A DNA stretch of 64,000 bases from Liolophura sinensis (Eukaryota; Mollusca; Polyplacophora; Chitonida; Chitonidae): assembly GCF_032854445.1 (NCBI RefSeq), contig NC_088306.1:500501-564500 (forward strand), read 5' to 3'. Position 1 is the stretch's first letter. Each line of letters opens with the position of its first letter. Positions 59,471 through 64,000 of this stretch are shown one piece after another. A model generated the notes under the pieces. That model saw nothing but the letters and a program-made list of their open reading frames with translations. It was not told the DNA's origin and ran no database searches. The translations under genes and the position numbers were made by a program.

Positions 59471-60069
59471 CAATATAAACAGGTGTTCATTAATACGTAT
59501 TTCAAAATACGAAAAATAAATATAATTGTCTAGTGAAAGAAAGACCTGACAGATTTTAAAAGTTTCGAAAGGGCAAAACAAGCATGTGTATATACACTTT
59601 GAAGCTTGAATAACATCACAATGAATAATATCACAATTCAAAGGGACTGGGACCATTACCTCTTTCAATATTTTTGTTAATTTACAAAAGCTTTTTCTCC
59701 TGTTCACTTCCCTGTTTCTTAAGAAAGCTGAAACAAGGTAAAACAAGCCTACGCGGAGTTTTCATTCCTCCTCCCCCACCCCCCCCAAGTTAGACCATGT
59801 CCATTTACCCTCTGTTTGCGCCACACCAATCTAGTGAATAAATTAAATAAAAATATACCGAAAACTAAAGAAAAATAACACAACGAAAAACAGTTCAAAA
59901 AAAGACTTTCCAGCATCAGCTTGAAACTGTTTTCCTGGCTGACAGGTTGTATGCGTGATTCCCCGTCATGACACATTGATATGTAACCCGCCCCCTGGTG
60001 GCGGTCAACTGCTGTGGCGGCAAGGTTTTAGTCTGGGACACAGATTCTGTTTCCACCGGCCATCCTCAC

Positions 60070-60194
60070 CTCGTGACATGCAAACCAGGCGTCTCTTGAC
60101 GGACGTACCAGCCCTTCTGTCTCCCCAGCAGGTAACGGGACCTGTAGCCAAAAGTGTCCAAATAGTGCACCTCATCGAGACGGCCGATGGTCAT
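60070..60194 (-). CDS. Candidate internal exon, faintly FGF-like
   Basis: Seen: on the minus strand a frame runs from ATG at 60192-60194, directly preceded by CAG, for 41 codons plus two bases. It ends at the strong donor AG|GTGAGG (GT at 60068-60069). The product is rich in Tyr, Arg and Gly, with no low complexity and normal-looking codons. The piece RLDEVHY, then Thr-Phe, a basic stretch and GWYV recalls the RLEENHY...WFV part of FGF1-type cores (beta-trefoil growth factors), with about five extra residues between the two halves. That match is from memory and short. The upstream frame closes at a TAA eight codons before the ATG, so the CAG would be the acceptor unless the ATG is a start. 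A phase-compatible acceptor lies downstream at 59939-59940, which would give an intron of about 130 bp. The local sequence is G+C-rich compared with its flanks. Assignment is speculative. Confidence 0.4.
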
Positions 60195-60654
60195 CTGGGT
60201 GTCGCGTGACTCGTGACACTTTTATGACCTGCCATAACTGTGAGCTCTCACTATGTATTTCTTTACACTTTTAAGTAAAAAAAATTTGAACATTTTGTTG
60301 ATCAAACTCTACAATATGCACACTACTCTCACACTGTATTTATTTTGTTTGTTTGGTTTGTGTTTTTTTTGGGGGGGGGAGGGGGGATTAAAACATGATA
60401 GGGTACTCTTTGCAGCTAAAAATTCTTGAGCATGTCCTTAGTCCAAAATGGAATAAATAAATAAATAGATCTGAAGACTGCTCAAGCCGATGGTTGAAGT
60501 CAAGCACACAGCACAATGGAATACTGTTAAAGGTGCTGAAAACACGCCCCGATCACACAAGTTTCATGATCGTCATTTGGCAATTACTACGCGTAAACAA
60601 AGACATAATGGCTGTGTTCTGCGCATGAATCTAAGCGTCGGAACAGATATGCGA

Positions 60655-60832
60655 CAACTATACATCAGCCATAATGGACGTCCTAGGTCAAAAAGCGCAA
60701 GACAAATTTTCCAAAATGATGTTCAACATAAACCACCAAAGAAAAGTATATAACGTTAGAAATTAAGTCGGAGGTATGCGGACAAGATGTAAACAGTTTT
60801 CAATGATGAGGTCAAGATGCAAGGAATGTATA
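60655..60832 (+). mobile_element. Family B 5' part with TATA box
   Basis: ACAACTATACATCAGCCATA, CATAAACCACCAAAGAAAAG, TATATAACGTTAGAAATTAA, GTAAACAGTTTTCAATGATG, TCAAGATGCAAGGAATG. More diverged; an 87-codon ATG frame (60490..60753) runs into it and is probably not a gene. Confidence 0.75.
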
Positions 60833-61290
60833 ACGAACAATTAACGTCTCAGGCTTCTCTTTCAAAATACGTCCAAGATGTTATCGCATTATAGCAACTT
60901 TCTCGATGATTGAATTATGTCCACAAAAGATTCTCTTTAGATTTGACTTTTTGTGACACACGCCTATAGATTTTATCTCTACCCCTGCAGAAATTACTTT
61001 CGTGCTGCACTTAAGTCACGTGACACACGAAACGTATTGATTTTAATACATTTTTATTATGTTAAGACTCGATTTTATCGCGTGCCTTTAGATATTAAAG
61101 GTAAATTTACCTATTTATATTTAAAATGAAATACTTTTTCCCGTACCGTATACACAGATTAATGTTATAGATCAGGAAAACGTATTAAATGCTGCTTAGA
61201 AATATATATAGGGCCTAGCGGTATATAGGCCTACGTGATACCACCGAGCCGTCTCTCATCCTGCTTTAGTGCAATCATCAAGCTGAATTA

Positions 61291-61518
61291 TTAACTATTC
61301 CCCTCCGGTGGCACCCGTTTAGCGGTATGGGGCCGGGGACAAGAGAAGTTTTGTTCAAATGTGTCGTACACATTGTAAAACCTGACCCGAAGTGTTGCAC
61401 GGTTTGAGGTCTGCCAGTGAAAGGGCAGCCATTGTTCGCGAGCCTTTACAGACAAGGGACATAACCCCAGGCCATATGACCTGATGTAGGCTTCTGAAGC
61501 TTTTGTTCCGTGGGGCAT
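61291..61518 (-). CDS. Candidate short ORF or exon in a CpG-rich patch, 75 aa
   Basis: Seen: ATG at 61516-61518 to TAA at 61291-61293, 75 codons with balanced codon use. The product contains two Trp-Pro/His-Trp clusters (QWLPFHW) and CPRPH. A second minus-strand ATG frame overlaps it (61355..61603). The patch is richer in G+C and CpG than its flanks. It could be part of the same gene as the exon at 60070..60194, the first exon of another gene, or an untranslated CpG cluster. No family is recognised. Confidence 0.22.
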   Translation of the reverse strand: MPHGTKASEAYIRSYGLGLCPLSVKAREQWLPFHWQTSNRATLRVRFYNVYDTFEQNFSCPRPHTAKRVPPEGNS

Positions 61519-61603
61519 TTACAGGAGAAATGGTAATGAGGGATGAGGAGCGGAGATATGGGGAGTGGGTAGGTCCTTTCTCCGGTTCCCGTCGTCCCTG
61601 CAT

Positions 61604-62582
61604 GTTTGCCAGCGAGCTGCGAAGGCGGAGAAAACGCGATGTGATAAATGCTTAATACCGTTAAAGTAGAAACGATTGTCTCTTATATGTGCAATTACAG
61701 GAAAACACCATGCATATTTAATGAACACGGTCAGAAATAATTCTTTACATGTCTATCCCCACTGCTTGTGCGCGTTGTTTACTTAAATCTTGAATGAATA
61801 AATAAAATGGCTTTGAATGGGCTTTTGGACCCTGTGAGGTGAAATAGGTGAGGTCTGAGCTCGGACAGAGGACTAGGCATATGATCCGATTTAAAGATTC
61901 ATCGAGGAGGGGTACCGCTGCCCTCTAAACATTCAAGAGGGCATTCGTATAAAACACACAGTAAACAAATCGACGTTGCTTCTAGGCCCGGCCCTTCATT
62001 GCTTGAGAAAGGTACAAGTCTAGATCCGGGGTAAAAGGCCTGACGCCATTAAAATATTTAAAATCTGTGAAAGAAACGCCGATAACGTTGTCGCGTGCCG
62101 TTTTGAATTCAGATTCAGCTCTGTAATTGAATGAAAGGAACAATATGCTCTCGATTATCACGTGATGGGGTTAATTTGCCGTTATACAGACTTGCATAAT
62201 TTATCATGCTCTCCGCACGATTGGCAGGCATTATGGAGAGCGTACATATAGACAGCGTATACGCACTCTACGAACCAAAATGTGACATCTGAAATTCTGT
62301 GGGAATGTCGTCTTGTCGTATTTCACAGAGCAGAAAAGGCTTTCATTAAATTTAAGTTTTAGTCTGAACTTTATTACAGATATAAATATTTTATACCGAA
62401 TCACTCCTCGATGGCCTGTGATGTAAAAATATATACAACTGAGTTAATGCTGTTTGCGTCATATGTGAATGGGTTATACCCATTCCCGCAGGTACCAAGC
62501 GTCAACAGTTCAAAGTTGGGGGGAAAAAGCGGTTTACAAATTACAAAATGATTGAATTGCCATTTATGAATTCGAGTTGAAA
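61604..62582. other. No gene seen; one 8-bp hairpin
   Basis: TGCCCTCT (61919-61926) and AGAGGGCA (61936-61943) form a perfect stem with a 9-base loop. The surrounding DNA is unique and moderately G+C-rich to about 62100. Confidence 0.45.
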
Positions 62583-62864
62583 TTTTTTTTTTTTTTTTTT
62601 TTTTGATTGGTGTTTTACGCCGTACTCAAGAATATTTCACTTATACGACGGCGGCCAGCATTATGGTGGGCGGAAACCGGGCAGAGGGGAAAACCTCTGG
62701 GGGAAACCCACGACCAACCGCAGGTCGCTGACAGACCTTCCCACATACGGCCGGAGAGGAAGTCAGCATGACCTGGTCTTGAACTCACAGCGACCGCATT
62801 GGTGAAAGACTCCTGGGTCATTACGCTGCGCTAGCGCGCTAACCAACTGAGCCACGGAGGCCCC
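62583..62864 (-). mobile_element. SINE, best full-length copy
   Basis: Every block is present: an A-tail (a T run on this strand, 62585-62605), GATTGGTGTTTTACGCCGTA, TTATACGACGGCGGCCAGCA, ACCGCAGGTCGCTGACAG, the B box, and a complete head ending AGCCACGGAGGCCCC at 62864. A small insertion near 62690 (AGAGGGGAAAACCTCT) can form a hairpin. Pol III boxes face right to left. A good reference for masking the others. Confidence 0.96.
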
Positions 62865-62945
62865 TCGAGTTGTCATTTACGTTTGATAATATATGAAACA
62901 TGAAACATCATAAGGCATTTCTCAATGCGACGAGATGTTTACACG

Positions 62946-63111
62946 CACATAGAGAAATGAGGTATAAATAGTGGTGCTTATACGCCACATAGGGAAATGC
63001 CTTATAACTAGTGATGGTTATATGCCACATAGGGAAATGCCTTGTGAATAGAAAAGCTTATACGCAACATAGAGAAATGCCCTATAAATAGTGATTCTTA
63101 TATGCCACATA
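62946..63111. repeat. 40-bp satellite, left block
   Basis: CACATAGAGAAATG...ATAAATAGTG...CTTATACGC recurs with its CACATAG anchor at 62946, 62986, 63026, 63066 and 63106. The SINE variant at 63112 cuts the last unit; related units resume after it. Confidence 0.9.
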
Positions 63112-63483
63112 GATTTATTTTTTTATTTGATTGGTGTTTTATGCCGTACCCAAGAATATTGTCTCGACGTCTGCGATCGTATTTATTGTGATAAGTGAGT
63201 AAAGTTCTGCCAGTGTCACTCTGATGCAAACGGTATTCCCCATCAAGACTTCAGTGAGCATTGCGCTTCTACTAAGTTCACTCAGCCGATGAGTGAGAGA
63301 CGCTCAGTAGGAACCCATTAGGGGGCGTGCCCCCAACCATCTACAGGATGCCTGTCCGAAAAATCTGAAGTAGGCGAAATGAGACTCATAAAGGTGTGAA
63401 AGTAGGCGAAATGAGGCTAAACCCTGGAGGGAGGCTCCTGTGTAATCGCGCGACGCTGGTGTGCTAATCCCTTCGGCCACTTA
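63112..63483 (-). mobile_element. SINE variant with a replaced middle
   Basis: The left end is the main SINE's tail (TTTGATTGGTGTTTTATGCC, GTACCCAAGAATATT). The right end resembles its head (GGAGGGAGGCTCCTGTGTAA, CGCGACGCTGGTGTGCTAA, GGCCAC). The 270 bp between are unlike the usual core and carry a doubled GTAGGCGAAATGAG. It splits the 40-bp tandem array. Confidence 0.66.
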
Positions 63484-63660
63484 TTCGCTACACAGGGAAA
63501 TGCATTTTGAAGGCCATATAGAGAAATGAATAATAATGCTTATACGCCATATAGAGAAATGAATAATGAATAATAATGCTTATACGCCATGTAAAGAAAT
63601 GAATTAAGAATAATGACGTTTCCATTACAGAGCAAACAGAGAAATGCATTATGAATATCA
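63484..63660. repeat. 40-bp satellite, right block, diverged
   Basis: Units such as CATATAGAGAAATGAATAAT plus AATGCTTATACGC continue from the left block with length changes, then drift toward the 70-bp unit that starts near 63650. Confidence 0.8.
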
Positions 63661-64000
63661 ATGCCTGTGCCTTACATAGGGAAATGTGTAATGCATGTTA
63701 GCCACACAGAGAATGGCATTATGAATATCAATGCCTGTGCCTTACATAGGGAAATGTGTAATGCATGTAAGCCACCCAGAGAATGGCATTATGAATATTC
63801 ACAAATACCAATGCCTGTGCCTTACATAGGGAAATGTGTAATGCATGTAAGCCACCCAGAGAATGGCATTATGAATATCAATGCCTGTGCCTTACATACG
63901 GAAATGCTTAATGCATGTAAGCCACACAGAGAATGGCATTATGAATACCAATGCCTGTGCCTTACATAGGGAAATGTGTAATGCATGTAAGCCACCCAGA
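63661..64000. repeat. 70-bp satellite running off the window
   Basis: ATGCCTGTGCCTTACATAGG starts units at 63661, 63731, 63811, 63881 and 63951; spacing is 70 bp except one of 80, where ATTCACAAAT-type sequence is inserted. It shares CATAG.GAAATG with the 40-bp units and so probably arose from them. The 102-codon frame over it is an artefact. Confidence 0.95.

Noticed and set aside
59288-59746. Minus-strand frame with CDGSVFAKDLIIAASHC, like the trypsin His-site motif
   Set aside because: The motif falls in the complement of a decayed SINE (59290-59470), no other protease blocks are present, and the upstream part is low-complexity hydrophobic.
62800-62864. tRNA gene-like heads (A and B boxes) at several SINE ends
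   Set aside because: They do not fold into a complete tRNA by eye and always continue into the SINE core.
63661-63969. 102-codon frame with repeated peptide blocks
   Set aside because: Lies wholly in the 70-bp satellite; no start context or other gene features.

Overview
This is eukaryotic nuclear DNA, about 60% A+T, and almost certainly from a mollusc. It has no operons, rRNA, genuine tRNA genes or prokaryotic signals. Most of it is repeats, above all a tRNA-derived SINE whose tRNA-like head, conserved core and (AAAT)n tail I recognise from mollusc genomes. The species cannot be told from the sequence.

Only one gene is secure: an intact, apparently single-coding-exon C2H2 zinc-finger protein of 624 residues on the minus strand (44741..46615). 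Its second finger has two adjacent cysteines in place of the usual C-x2-C. Several short open stretches look like exons of other split genes. The best is 60070..60194 (minus), which ends in a textbook splice donor and faintly resembles the end of an FGF core. Others are 38918..39150 (minus), 32044..32209 (plus), 51865..52082 (minus) and 61291..61518 (minus). All are hypotheses.

Repeats account for much of the rest. (1) The main SINE has about 20 clear copies on both strands, including an almost complete one at 62583..62864, a head-to-head pair near 6.1-6.6 kb and a tandem pair near 52.5-53.1 kb. (2) A SINE of a second type with an (ACTC)n tail lies at 5689..5895. (3) A roughly 450-bp dispersed family, here called family B, has at least ten copies or fragments. 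Its 5' third keeps a TATATAA box in most copies that retain that part, and one copy sits just upstream of the zinc-finger gene. (4) A roughly 240-bp family, here called family C, has at least six copies. (5) A foldback element with long inverted arms lies at 15.2-15.8 kb. (6) Tandem arrays have periods of 24, 25, 33, 38, 40, 49, 49, 51, 54, 68 and 70 bp, several with no length change between units. One array grew from the head of a SINE, one starts at a SINE tail, and one was split by a SINE variant.

Layout: 0-12 kb is SINE-rich with family B and C copies; 12-22 kb is mostly unique A+T-rich DNA with the foldback element; 22-31 kb holds four minisatellites and the (GT)n run; 31-40 kb holds candidate exons and a repeat-poor block with MEF2- and GATA-like sites; 41-50 kb holds the zinc-finger gene among family B and C copies; 50-64 kb holds candidate exons, CpG-rich patches, paired SINEs and a satellite running off the right edge. 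Most other open frames are chance frames, antisense frames or translations of tandem repeats.
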